Origin: an uncultured Rhodospirillales bacterium
GTDB lineage: Bacteria; Pseudomonadota; Alphaproteobacteria; Rhodospirillales; 2-02-FULL-58-16
DNA length: 13,990 bases
NCBI GenBank assembly: GCA_913053795.1
Contig: CAJXGZ010000029.1
Coordinates: 1-13,990, forward strand
Direction: 5' to 3'
In this document: in pieces, positions 5,807 to 13,990 of the stretch
Numbering within the stretch: the stretch's first letter is position 1
How the letters are laid out: each line of letters starts with the position of its first letter
Position numbers and translations under genes: made by a program
The notes under the pieces: generated by a model
What the model was told of the DNA's origin: nothing
Seen by the model: only the letters and a program-made list of their open reading frames with translations
The model's database searches: none

Positions 5807-7518
5807 GCGGCGATGGCCAGCTCAAATTACAGGCGCCGAAATCCCGGCAATCCCCCCGGCAGTCCCGGAGAATCCGGTTGCAGGGAATTCGAAAGCAGGC
5901 GCTGGAGACCGGGCGCAACAGACTTTTGGTGACAGGCGTCGTCTTCACCTTGGCCTTTCTGGTCATCGCCGGCCGTCTGGTCAGCATTATGACGTTTGAA
6001 CAGAGCGGCGAGCCCCACGCCGTCCGCTCCGCTCCATCCCGCATGAATGTGGCCGTCCGCGCTGACATCGTTGACCGCAACGGCGTTTCCTTGGCGACGA
6101 GTCTTCCCATCGCATCCCTTTACGCCAACCCCAGCGAAGTGTCGAACAAAGAGGAGGCCGCCGACAAACTGTCGCGCATTCTGCCGGAACTGAAACGATC
6201 CGAGGTGCTGGCGAAGTTAAAGTCCCGTGGCGGATTTACTTGGCTTCGCCGCAATTTGTCTCCCAAGAAACAATACGAGGTTAACCGCCTTGGAATCCCC
6301 GGCCTCGCTTTCAAGCGCGGCGAACGCAGGGTTTACCCCCAGGGCGAGGCGGCGGCTCACGTGCTAGGATTCACGGACGTGGACGGCCAAGGAATTTCCG
6401 GGCTGGAGAAGCAATTCGACGAGATGTTGAGCAGCGGCGAAACGTTACGGCTGTCCATCGACCTTCGCATTCAGGATATGCTTCGCCAAGAGCTTACCGA
6501 AACCATGGACGAATTCAACGCCATCGGCGCCGCCGGGGTGGTGCTTGACGTGGATACGGGCGAGGCGTTGGCCATGGTTTCGCTGCCCGATTTCGATCCC
6601 AACGTCCCGGAAAAATCCAGAGGCGGTAAAAGGTTTAACCGCGTCACCAAGGGAGTCTACGAGATGGGCTCCACCTTCAAGCTGTTCACCGTGGCGATGG
6701 CCCTTGATAGCGGCGTGGCCACCTTGAATGACGGCTATGACGCCAGCAAGCCCCTCCACATCGCCCGCTTTACGATTTCCGACTTTCATTCCAAGAACCG
6801 TTGGCTCTCGGTGCCTGAAATTTTAGTGTATTCGTCCAATGTCGGCGCCGCCCTGATGGCCTTGGACGTAGGCGCGACGGTCCAACAAGATTATCTGGGC
6901 AGGCTTGGATTATTAAGCCCCGCCCTCATTGAGTTGCCCGAGGTGGGGTCGCCGCTTACGCCCTCGGTATGGCGCAAGATAAACACCATGACCATTTCCT
7001 ATGGCCACGGCATCGCCGTCAGCCCCCTGCAAATGGCCGGGGCCACGGCGGCACTGGTCAACGGCGGCATCCGTCGCCCGCTCAGCCTGCTTAAACACCA
7101 GGGCCTGGAGGCGCCGGAAGGCGAGCGGGTGTTGTCGGTCGCCACATCGGAACAAATGCGCGGCCTGATGCGTCTGGTGGTTACCGACGGCACCGGCAAG
7201 AACGCCGATGCCGAAGGCTACCGGGTCGGCGGCAAGACCGGCACGGCGGACAAACAGGCTGGCGGTAAATATGACGACAAGGCGCTGATTTCATCCTTCA
7301 TCGCGGCCTTTCCCATGAACGATCCCCGCTATGTGGTGTTGGCCATGCTGGACGAACCCAAGGGCACCAAAGAGACCTTCAACTATGCCACCGGCGGCTG
7401 GGTCGCCGCGCCAATGGTCGGCCGGGTGATCACCCGTATGGGGTCATTGCTGGGCCTGATGCCGCAGTTGGCGGCGGTATCTGCCGAGGCGAAGGACCGG
7501 CGACTTGAGACTTATTGA
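5803..7518 (+). CDS. ftsI: Peptidoglycan D,D-transpeptidase FtsI (PBP3)
   Basis: This 571-residue class B penicillin-binding protein cross-links septal peptidoglycan. It has a basic cytosolic N-terminus (1-40), a single membrane anchor (about 41-62), a PBP dimerisation domain (from about 75, VRADIVDRNGVSLATSL) and a C-terminal transpeptidase domain. The three active-site motifs are intact: STFK at 290-293 (nucleophile S290), SSN at 344-346 and KTGT at 478-481. GEAAAHVLGFTDVDGQGISGLE (about 182-203) is typical of FtsI. The ATG overlaps the ftsL stop as ATGA. The last 14 bases overlap murE. Codon use in the last few hundred bases becomes richer in CTG, resembling the downstream genes. Confidence 0.96.
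   Translation: MSGDGQLKLQAPKSRQSPRQSRRIRLQGIRKQALETGRNRLLVTGVVFTLAFLVIAGRLVSIMTFEQSGEPHAVRSAPSRMNVAVRADIVDRNGVSLATSLPIASLYANPSEVSNKEEAADKLSRILPELKRSEVLAKLKSRGGFTWLRRNLSPKKQYEVNRLGIPGLAFKRGERRVYPQGEAAAHVLGFTDVDGQGISGLEKQFDEMLSSGETLRLSIDLRIQDMLRQELTETMDEFNAIGAAGVVLDVDTGEALAMVSLPDFDPNVPEKSRGGKRFNRVTKGVYEMGSTFKLFTVAMALDSGVATLNDGYDASKPLHIARFTISDFHSKNRWLSVPEILVYSSNVGAALMALDVGATVQQDYLGRLGLLSPALIELPEVGSPLTPSVWRKINTMTISYGHGIAVSPLQMAGATAALVNGGIRRPLSLLKHQGLEAPEGERVLSVATSEQMRGLMRLVVTDGTGKNADAEGYRVGGKTGTADKQAGGKYDDKALISSFIAAFPMNDPRYVVLAMLDEPKGTKETFNYATGGWVAAPMVGRVITRMGSLLGLMPQLAAVSAEAKDRRLETY
7492..7507 (+). promoter_or_regulatory. Ribosome binding site and TTG start deciding the murE start
   Basis: AAGGA (7492-7496) lies 8 bases before TTG 7505, both within the end of ftsI. 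This start yields MRLIDLL, matching the usual MurE N-terminus. The next candidate, GTG 7544, would remove 13 residues and has no good ribosome binding site. Confidence 0.7.
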
Positions 7519-8959
7519 TTTATTGGACGGAGACGATGCGAACGTGAACCAGGGACTTGATTTAAGCCAAACCGATATTGTCGGACTGACGTGTGATTCA
7601 CGTCGGGTCCAGCCCGGTTTCCTGTTCGCCGCCATTCCCGGTACCACCGGCGACGGGCGGCAGTACATTGCCGAGGCCGTGTCGCGCGGGGCCGTCGCCG
7701 TGCTGGCTGCGCCCGGTACCCGGGCCGATATTGCCATCCTGCATGATCAAAACCCGCGCCGCCGTTACGCCCTGATGGCGGCGCGCCTGTACCGGGATCA
7801 ACCGAAATCAATTGCCGCCGTCACCGGCACCAACGGCAAGACATCCGTTGTTTCCTTCGTGCGCCAGATATGGACCCACCTGGGTCGTTCGGCGGCGAGC
7901 ATGGGAACACTCGGAATCAGTGCGCCTGATTGGAACACGACCGAAGGCCTGACCACACCGGACCCGGCCGATCTACACGAGAACCTGGCCAAACTGGCCG
8001 GGCAGGGGGTTCAGATACTGGCCATGGAAGCCTCGTCCCACGGCCTGTCTCAATATCGCCTCGATGGCGTTAACGTGACCCTGGCCGGGTTTACCAACCT
8101 GAGCCATGACCATCTGGATTACCACGGCACCATGGCCGACTACCTGGCCGCCAAGACCCGCCTGTTCAGTGACATTCTGCCAAGCCAGGGTACGGCGGTT
8201 CTGAATGCCGATGATGATGCTTACGGCGGCCTGTCCGAAATTGTTCGCAACCGGGGCTGTTCCCTGATCAGCTATGGCCGCAGGGGCGACGATATTGGCC
8301 TGCTTGAAGTCCAGCCCGGCGCCCACGACCAACGCCTGACGCTTCGCGTCCGGGGCGAAACCCTGAACGTGACCCTGCCTTTATCCGGGTCGTTCCAGAT
8401 CGATAACGCCCTGTGTGCCTTGGGCCTGGTCATCGCCGGAGGCGGCGATGCCGGACTCGCTGCAAAGGCTCTGGAAAACCTGCAAGGGGTTCCCGGTCGG
8501 CTTGAAAAAATGGCCACCATTGCCGCCGGTGGCACGGTCTATGTGGACTACGCCCATACCCCCGACGCCCTGGCCAACGTACTGAGCGCCCTGCGCCCCC
8601 ATACCACCGGTGCCCTGCATGTGGTGTTCGGCTGCGGCGGTGACCGGGATCGGTTCAAGCGCCCGGAAATGGGCCGTATCGCGGCTGACCTGGCCGACAA
8701 TGTGATCATCACCGATGACAATCCCCGTGGCGAAGACGCCGCCGCCATCCGGGCCGAAATTCTCGCCGCCTGTCCTGCCGCCGTGGAAATCGGCGACCGG
8801 GCGCTGGCGATCACCACGGCGGTGTTGAACCTGCAAGATGGAGACGTTCTGGTGGTCGCCGGCAAAGGTCACGAAACCGGCCAGATCGTCGGCGATAGCG
8901 TTCTGCCCTTCGATGACGGCGCGGAAATTCACCGCGCCGTGCGGGAGGCCGAGCAATGA
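7505..8959 (+). CDS. murE: UDP-N-acetylmuramoyl-L-alanyl-D-glutamate--2,6-diaminopimelate ligase MurE
   Basis: This 484-residue cytosolic Mur ligase adds meso-diaminopimelate to UDP-MurNAc-L-Ala-D-Glu using ATP. It has the N-terminal uridine-binding domain (LTCDSRRVQPGFLFAAIPG, 28-46), the ATP loop GTNGKTS (108-114), NLSHDHLDYHGTM and the lysine that is normally carbamylated (K217, in LAAKTRLF). The motif DNPR at 405-408 marks specificity for meso-DAP rather than lysine, as expected for a Gram-negative. The start is a TTG that overlaps the end of ftsI by 14 bases. The stop overlaps the murF start as ATGA. Leucine is coded mostly by CTG after the first 20 or so codons, unlike mraZ-rsmH and most of ftsI. 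Confidence 0.96.
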   Translation: MRLIDLLDGDDANVNQGLDLSQTDIVGLTCDSRRVQPGFLFAAIPGTTGDGRQYIAEAVSRGAVAVLAAPGTRADIAILHDQNPRRRYALMAARLYRDQPKSIAAVTGTNGKTSVVSFVRQIWTHLGRSAASMGTLGISAPDWNTTEGLTTPDPADLHENLAKLAGQGVQILAMEASSHGLSQYRLDGVNVTLAGFTNLSHDHLDYHGTMADYLAAKTRLFSDILPSQGTAVLNADDDAYGGLSEIVRNRGCSLISYGRRGDDIGLLEVQPGAHDQRLTLRVRGETLNVTLPLSGSFQIDNALCALGLVIAGGGDAGLAAKALENLQGVPGRLEKMATIAAGGTVYVDYAHTPDALANVLSALRPHTTGALHVVFGCGGDRDRFKRPEMGRIAADLADNVIITDDNPRGEDAAAIRAEILAACPAAVEIGDRALAITTAVLNLQDGDVLVVAGKGHETGQIVGDSVLPFDDGAEIHRAVREAEQ

Positions 8960-10383
8960 GTGAAATCCTGTGGACCGGTGAACAGGCGGCTGCGGCAACC
9001 GGGGGTCAATCCAGCGGAGCCTGGGCCGCCACCGGGGTTTCCATCGACAGCCGCACGGTCGTTCCGGGTGATTTGTTCGTGGCCATCAGGGGTGCCAATT
9101 TCGATGGCCATGATTTCGCCGCCAAGGCCCTGGCCGCCGGGGCTATCGCCGTCGTCGTCGAACAGGATTTCGCCGTTGATGGCCCGTGTCTGCGGGTTGC
9201 TGATTCCCTCCAAGCCCTGATCGGCCTGGGCATGGCCGCCCGCGACCGGACCCAGGCCCGGATCATCGCCGTCACCGGCAGCGTCGGCAAGACCGGCTCG
9301 AAAGAAGCGCTCAATTTCGTGCTCGCCGCCCAGGCCCTGACCAGCGCCAGCAAGGGCAGCCTGAACAATCACTGGGGTCTGCCGCTCAGCCTGGCCCGTC
9401 TGCCCGAGCAAGCGACCTTCGGGATTTTCGAAATGGGCATGAATCACGGCGGAGAAATCACCCCCTTGAGCAACATGGCCCGGCCCCATGTGGCCCTGAT
9501 CACCAATGTCGAAGCCGTCCACACCGCCGAATTCAGCAGTGTCGAGGAAATCGCCCAGGCCAAGGCGGAAGTTTTCGCCGGGGTCGAACCGGTTGGCATG
9601 GCCGTGCTGAATAGGGATAACGACCATTACCACCGTTTGGCCGATGCCGCCCGAGCCGCCGGTATCGAGCAGATCATCGGCTTCGGCATGTCCGAAGATG
9701 CCGACTTCCGGCTGGTTGAAGAATCCGGCGACGCAGACGGCAGTTCGGTGACCATCGATATTGCCGGTAACGCCCTGTCCTACCGCATTGGCATCGCCGG
9801 GCACCATTGGGTGATGAACAGTCTCGGCGTGTTGGCAGCCGTTGCCGCCGCCGGGGGCAACGTCGGCGAAGCGGCCCGTTCACTGGCTGATCTGGTCGCC
9901 CCGCAAGGCCGCGGCCGGGTCCATCATCTGCTGCTCGGCGGGCATCCGTTCACGTTGATCGACGAAAGCTACAACGCCAGCCCGGTTTCCATGAACGCCG
10001 CCTTCGAGGTTCTCGGCCAGGCCCTGACCGGTGTCGGCGGCCGACGCATGGCGGTGCTCGGCGAGATGCGGGAATTGGGGTCAGATTCCGCGACCCGCCA
10101 CGCCGATCTGGCCGGTTGCATAGACCGCAACGACATCGATCTGGTGTTCACGGCGGGCCGCGACATGGCGCATTTGTCCGAGGCCATTGATCCGGCCCGG
10201 CGCGGGGCCCACGAAGCATCGCCCGAAGACTTGCTGGCAACCGTCATGGCGGCCATCGGGCCTGGTGATGTGGTCATGGTCAAGGGCTCACTCGGCAGCC
10301 GCACCGGTGTGGTCGTCGAGGGGCTGCTGGTGGCGACCGAGCTGCCCGGCGAAGCCTCGCCGCGTGTGGTCAACGGGCATTAG
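8956..10383 (+). CDS. murF: UDP-N-acetylmuramoyl-tripeptide--D-alanyl-D-alanine ligase MurF
   Basis: This 475-residue Mur ligase adds the D-Ala-D-Ala dipeptide to make UDP-MurNAc-pentapeptide in the cytosol. It shows the N-terminal domain ending in GVSIDSRTVVPGDLFVAIRG (about 28-47), the ATP loop in its MurF form GSVGKTG (108-114), MNHGGEI, NVEAVHTAEF and AQAKAEVF in the central domain, and DESYNASPVSMNAA (336-349) and LGEMRELG in the C-terminal part. All are usual for the family, and the length is normal. The ATG overlaps the murE stop. Sixteen bases separate it from mraY. Confidence 0.96.
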   Translation: MSEILWTGEQAAAATGGQSSGAWAATGVSIDSRTVVPGDLFVAIRGANFDGHDFAAKALAAGAIAVVVEQDFAVDGPCLRVADSLQALIGLGMAARDRTQARIIAVTGSVGKTGSKEALNFVLAAQALTSASKGSLNNHWGLPLSLARLPEQATFGIFEMGMNHGGEITPLSNMARPHVALITNVEAVHTAEFSSVEEIAQAKAEVFAGVEPVGMAVLNRDNDHYHRLADAARAAGIEQIIGFGMSEDADFRLVEESGDADGSSVTIDIAGNALSYRIGIAGHHWVMNSLGVLAAVAAAGGNVGEAARSLADLVAPQGRGRVHHLLLGGHPFTLIDESYNASPVSMNAAFEVLGQALTGVGGRRMAVLGEMRELGSDSATRHADLAGCIDRNDIDLVFTAGRDMAHLSEAIDPARRGAHEASPEDLLATVMAAIGPGDVVMVKGSLGSRTGVVVEGLLVATELPGEASPRVVNGH

Positions 10384-10399
10384 GGCAGGGATTTAAAAA

Positions 10400-11488
10400 A
10401 TGTTTTATGAATACCTTTATCCCCTGGCAGACCAGATTTCCGCCTTCAACGTGTTCCGCTATCTGACCTTCCGCACCGGTGGGGCCATGATGACGGCGCT
10501 GGTCATCAGCTTCATGATCGGGCCGACCCTGATCAAACACCTGACCATTCGCCAGCAAGGGGGTCAGCCGATCCGCGATGACGGACCGGAAGGTCATTTG
10601 CTGACCAAGCAGGGCACGCCGACCATGGGCGGCTTCATGATCCTGCTGGCCATGACCCTGTCGACCATATTGTGGACCGATCTGGCTAACGGTTACGTGT
10701 GGGCCGCCCTCGGCGTCACCATTGCTTTCGGTGCGATTGGCTTCGTCGACGATTATCTGAAGGTTTCCGCCCGCACCAGCAGCGGGCTATCGGGTAAACT
10801 GAAACTTGTGTTGCAGGCGGTCGTTGCCGCCGCCGCCGCCCTGTGGATTTCCCGGATGCTGCCCGAGCCCCTGACCAGCACCCTGGCCGTGCCCTTTTTC
10901 AAAGATCTTCTGATCGATCTTGGCTGGTTTTTCGTGCCCTTCGCCGTCATCGTCATGATCGGCGCGTCCAATGCGGTCAATTTGACCGATGGCCTGGATG
11001 GTCTGGCCATCGTTCCGGTAATGATCGCCGCCGGGGTCTTCGTCCTGATCTCTTATCTGGTCGGTAACACGGTTTTTTCCAATTACCTGCAACTCTATTA
11101 TGTGCCGGAAGCGGGCGAGCTGGCCGTGTTCTGCGCCGCCCTGATCGGGGGTGGACTTGGCTTTCTCTGGTTCAATGCGCCACCGGCTAAAGTTTTCATG
11201 GGCGACACCGGCTCGTTGGCGCTCGGTGGCGCGCTCGGGGCCGTTTCTATCATCACCAAACATGAACTGGTGCTGGCCATCGTCGGTGGCCTGTTCGTGC
11301 TCGAGACCGTTTCGGTGATCGTCCAGGTGGCGTCGTTCAAATTGACCGGCAAGCGGGTCTTCGCCATGGCCCCCCTACATCATCATTACGAAAAGAAGGG
11401 TTGGGCCGAACCGACCATTGTTATCCGTTTCTGGATCGTCGCCGTGGTCCTGGCGCTGATCGGCCTGTCGACCCTGAAGTTGCGTTAA
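10400..11488 (+). CDS. mraY: Phospho-N-acetylmuramoyl-pentapeptide-transferase MraY
   Basis: This 362-residue integral membrane enzyme moves phospho-MurNAc-pentapeptide to undecaprenyl phosphate, making lipid I. Repeated hydrophobic segments fit the usual ten helices. Conserved motifs are GTPTMGG (about 72-78), the Mg-binding VDDYLK (D117, D118), NLTDGLDGLA (194-203) and FMGDTGSLALGG. The HHHYEKKGWAE motif starts at H327. The N-terminus MFYEYLYPLADQISAFNVFRY is typical. The ribosome binding site is CAGGG (10386-10390), 9 bases before the ATG. The stop lies 23 bases before murD. Confidence 0.97.
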   Translation: MFYEYLYPLADQISAFNVFRYLTFRTGGAMMTALVISFMIGPTLIKHLTIRQQGGQPIRDDGPEGHLLTKQGTPTMGGFMILLAMTLSTILWTDLANGYVWAALGVTIAFGAIGFVDDYLKVSARTSSGLSGKLKLVLQAVVAAAAALWISRMLPEPLTSTLAVPFFKDLLIDLGWFFVPFAVIVMIGASNAVNLTDGLDGLAIVPVMIAAGVFVLISYLVGNTVFSNYLQLYYVPEAGELAVFCAALIGGGLGFLWFNAPPAKVFMGDTGSLALGGALGAVSIITKHELVLAIVGGLFVLETVSVIVQVASFKLTGKRVFAMAPLHHHYEKKGWAEPTIVIRFWIVAVVLALIGLSTLKLR

Positions 11489-11511
11489 CAACCATGAGAG
11501 GTGAAGAAAAC

Positions 11512-12867
11512 ATGATCGACGTTCGTTCCCTGACGGGCCAGACCGTGGCCGTTTTCGGCCTCGGCCGGTCGGGTCTGGCGAGCGCCCTGGCGCTGGTCGA
11601 AAGCGGCGCTCACGTCGCCGCCTGGGACGACAATCCATCGAGCCGTGATGATGCCGCCGATCAGGGCGTGCCCCTGGTTGATCCTTACGTCAGTGACTGG
11701 TCGCAACCGGTGGCCCTGGTGTTCAGCCCCGGCATCCCCCAGCGCTACCCGCAACCGCACGCGATTGCCGCCATGGCCCGTCAGGCCCGGGTCGAGATTA
11801 TCTGCGATATTGAATTGCTGGCCAGATCACAACCCCAGGCGACCCTGCTGGGCGTTACCGGCACCAACGGCAAATCGACGACCACGGCGCTGATCGGCGA
11901 TATCCTGGAAATGGCCGGCAGCCCGGTTCAGGTCGGTGGCAATCTGGGCACCCCGGCGCTCGAATTGAACCCCCTGGGCGAAGACGGAACCTACGTTATG
12001 GAAGTTTCGTCCTACCAGTTGGACCTGCTGTCATCTGCGGTTTTCGATATCGCCGTGCTGCTGAACCTGAGCCCCGATCATCTGCACCGGCACGGCGGCA
12101 TGGCCGGATATATCGAGGCCAAGAAAATCATTTTCCGGGGTCAGGGAAGTCGACACACGGCGATCATCGGCATCGATGATGAACCGGGCCGGGAGATTTA
12201 CCGGGGATTGCAGAACAGAGGAGTGCAAACCGTCATTCCCGTTTCCGGTCACGAGGCCTTTGCCGGTGCCGTTTATGTCGTTGCGGGTGTGCTCTTTGAT
12301 AACGGCACGGCGATTACCGATTTGTCCGCCGTGCCCTCTCTGGCCGGTGATCATAACGGCCAGAACGCCGCCGCCGCTTATGCTGCCTGCCGTGCCGCCG
12401 GGCTATCGGTCGAAGCCATCATTGCCGGTTTGAAATCTTTCCCCGGTCTGGCCCATCGTCAGCAACGGGTCTCGGTGGTCGATGGGGTCACCTACGTTAA
12501 CGACAGCAAGGCGACCAATGTAGCGGCGGCGGTGCGGGCGCTGGCTTGTTATCGCGACATTTACTGGATCGCCGGGGGCCGCGCCAAGCAAGGCGGATAC
12601 GGGGCGCTGGGCGATCATCTGGATCATGTGCGCCAGGTGTTTTTGATCGGCGAGGCGGCCAGTGACATGGCCACTGTGCTTGCAGACCACGTGCCCTGCA
12701 CCCGGTCGGAAAATCTGACCAACGCCGTGGCCCAGGCCCGGCAAGCGGCGCTGGCGGCCGGCGGCGGGGTGGTTTTGTTGTCACCGGCCTGTGCCTCGTT
12801 CGATCAATTCAGCAATTTCGAGGCCCGTGGGGATTTCTTCCGGGCGTTGTGCGAGGGGCCGTCATGA
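11512..12867 (+). CDS. murD: UDP-N-acetylmuramoylalanine--D-glutamate ligase MurD
   Basis: This 451-residue cytosolic Mur ligase adds D-Glu to UDP-MurNAc-L-Ala. It opens with a Rossmann-like segment VAVFGLGRSGLASALAL (about 10-26), followed by the ATP loop GTNGKST (117-123), NLSPDHLHRHG, the normally carbamylated lysine (K204 in EAKKIIF), YVNDSKATN and IAGGRAKQGGY. ATG 11512 is chosen because AGGTGA stands about 7-8 bases upstream and the protein then starts MIDVRSLTGQTVAVFG. ATG 11494 is in frame but places the ribosome binding site inside the gene. The stop overlaps the ftsW start as ATGA. Confidence 0.96.
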   Translation: MIDVRSLTGQTVAVFGLGRSGLASALALVESGAHVAAWDDNPSSRDDAADQGVPLVDPYVSDWSQPVALVFSPGIPQRYPQPHAIAAMARQARVEIICDIELLARSQPQATLLGVTGTNGKSTTTALIGDILEMAGSPVQVGGNLGTPALELNPLGEDGTYVMEVSSYQLDLLSSAVFDIAVLLNLSPDHLHRHGGMAGYIEAKKIIFRGQGSRHTAIIGIDDEPGREIYRGLQNRGVQTVIPVSGHEAFAGAVYVVAGVLFDNGTAITDLSAVPSLAGDHNGQNAAAAYAACRAAGLSVEAIIAGLKSFPGLAHRQQRVSVVDGVTYVNDSKATNVAAAVRALACYRDIYWIAGGRAKQGGYGALGDHLDHVRQVFLIGEAASDMATVLADHVPCTRSENLTNAVAQARQAALAAGGGVVLLSPACASFDQFSNFEARGDFFRALCEGPS

Positions 12868-13990
12868 GCACCTTCACCCGCACCGATACCTCGGTCGTGT
12901 CCCGCTGGTGGTGGACGGTTGATCGCTGGATGCTGATCGCCATCGTCGCCGTCGTCGCCATCGGTGCGGTGCTGACCCTGGCCGCATCACCTGCGGTGGC
13001 CGAACGCATCGGCGTCGATACTTTTCATTTTGTCCGTCGCCAGTTTGTCTTTTTGCCCCTCGCCCTGGTGGTCATGTTCGGGGTTTCGCTGATGACCCCG
13101 CGGGGGGTCAAACGACTGGCCGTGGTGCTGGCCCTGGTCGCCTTCATGGGCATGGCCGCGACCTTGCTGATCGGTGAAGAAATCAAGGGGGCCAGCCGCT
13201 GGCTGTCTCTGGGCGGGCTTTCCGTGCAGCCCTCTGAATTCGTTAAACCGGCCTTTGCCGTGATCGCCGCCTGGATGTTCGCCGAACATAAAGAGGACCC
13301 CAATTTCCCCGGCACCCTGGTTGCCACCGGCCTGTTCATGACCGTTGCCGCCATGTTGCTGCTGCAACCCGATGTCGGCATGACCGCCGTGGTCGCCGCC
13401 ATCTGGGGCATCGAATTTTTCCTCGCCGGTTTGCCCCTGTTGCTGGTGGTGATGCTGGCGCTGACCTTCGCCGGAGGCATCGTCGCCGCTTACTTCACCT
13501 TCGCCCATGTGCAGCTTCGTATCGACCGTTTTCTCGATCCATCTTCGGGCGAGGGCTATCAGGTGACCCGCGCCCTGGAGGCCTTCCGCAACGGTGGTCT
13601 GTTCGGTCGCGGCCCCGGCGAAGGCCGGGTCAAGGAAGTCCTGCCCGATGCCCATGCCGATTTCATCTTCGCCGTCGCCGGGGAAGAGTTCGGCCTGATC
13701 GCCTGCCTGGTTATTGTCGCCCTGTTCGCCTTCATCGTGCTGCGCGGATTTTCGCGGGTGCTGCGGGAAGACAATCTGTTCGTGCTGCTGGCCGTCTCCG
13801 GCCTGACCGTGCAGTTTGGTTTGCAGGCCATCATCAACATCGCCTCGACGATCAATCTGATTCCGCCCAAGGGCATGACCCTGCCGTTTATTTCCTACGG
13901 CGGATCATCGACCCTGGCCCTGGCCCTCGGTATGGGCATGTTATTGGCCCTGACCCGCGAACGGCCCAGCGGCATCGGCATCGCGCGGAT
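12864..13990 (+). CDS. ftsW: Septal peptidoglycan glycosyltransferase FtsW (SEDS family), 3'-partial
   Basis: The frame from ATG 12864 is open to the right edge, giving 375 residues; probably only a short C-terminal tail is missing. FtsW polymerises lipid II at the septum together with FtsI. It has multiple membrane helices and the SEDS motifs KGASRWLSLGG (108-118), VQPSEFVKPA (121-130), QPDVGM, and SSGEGYQ with the following GGLFGRGPGEG. LPDAHADFIFAVAGEE and LIPPKGMTLPFISYGGSS are also present. The last of these separates FtsW from general RodA-like members together with the location in the dcw cluster. The start overlaps the murD stop as ATGA. The N-terminus has an unusual Trp-rich stretch (SRWWWTVDRW) just before the first helix. 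Confidence 0.96.
   Translation, partial: MSTFTRTDTSVVSRWWWTVDRWMLIAIVAVVAIGAVLTLAASPAVAERIGVDTFHFVRRQFVFLPLALVVMFGVSLMTPRGVKRLAVVLALVAFMGMAATLLIGEEIKGASRWLSLGGLSVQPSEFVKPAFAVIAAWMFAEHKEDPNFPGTLVATGLFMTVAAMLLLQPDVGMTAVVAAIWGIEFFLAGLPLLLVVMLALTFAGGIVAAYFTFAHVQLRIDRFLDPSSGEGYQVTRALEAFRNGGLFGRGPGEGRVKEVLPDAHADFIFAVAGEEFGLIACLVIVALFAFIVLRGFSRVLREDNLFVLLAVSGLTVQFGLQAIINIASTINLIPPKGMTLPFISYGGSSTLALALGMGMLLALTRERPSGIGIAR

Noticed and set aside
8929..9807. 292-codon minus-strand open frame opposite murF
   Set aside because: It is the antisense shadow of a well-conserved murF with all Mur ligase motifs, and it has no family resemblance of its own.

Overview
The window reads as chromosomal DNA of an alphaproteobacterium, most likely Rhodospirillales-like. 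I infer this from the high-GC coding style, the alphaproteobacterial form of FtsL, a type A RNase P RNA directly upstream of mraZ, and the gene order of the division and cell-wall (dcw) cluster. No taxonomic search was possible.

Layout. Positions 1-440 (minus strand) hold the N-terminal part of a REP-associated tyrosine transposase that runs off the left edge. An AT-rich leader follows it, with a short direct repeat and an imperfect hairpin. Positions 611-1378 (plus) encode a membrane-anchored DUF3750 protein. It converges, with one base between the stop codons, on a small unrecognised gene (1380-1739, minus). Positions 1898-3321 (plus) form a two-gene unit: the DjlA-type co-chaperone and an AmpD/AmiD-like N-acetylmuramoyl-L-alanine amidase. 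Positions 3326-3726 are the RNase P RNA gene rnpB. Its candidate promoter lies inside the end of the amidase gene, and its own closing helix followed by T5 looks like its terminator.

From 3830 to the right edge lies the dcw operon: a promoter region with five exactly 10-bp-phased TGGG boxes (read on the minus strand), then mraZ, rsmH, ftsL, ftsI, murE, murF, mraY, murD and ftsW (ftsW lacks only its C-terminus). These genes make UDP-MurNAc-pentapeptide (MurD, MurE, MurF), move it to lipid I (MraY) and build septal peptidoglycan (FtsW glycosyltransferase, FtsI transpeptidase, FtsL scaffold). MraZ is the operon's regulator and RsmH a 16S rRNA methyltransferase. Most junctions are 4-base ATGA overlaps, which suggests translational coupling.

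I found no CRISPR array, tRNA, prophage or clearly new multi-gene system. The items most worth a second look are the phased MraZ boxes over a candidate promoter, a change in leucine codon use near the ftsI/murE junction, the Cys-to-Ser-like motif in the DUF3750 protein, and the transposase leader.
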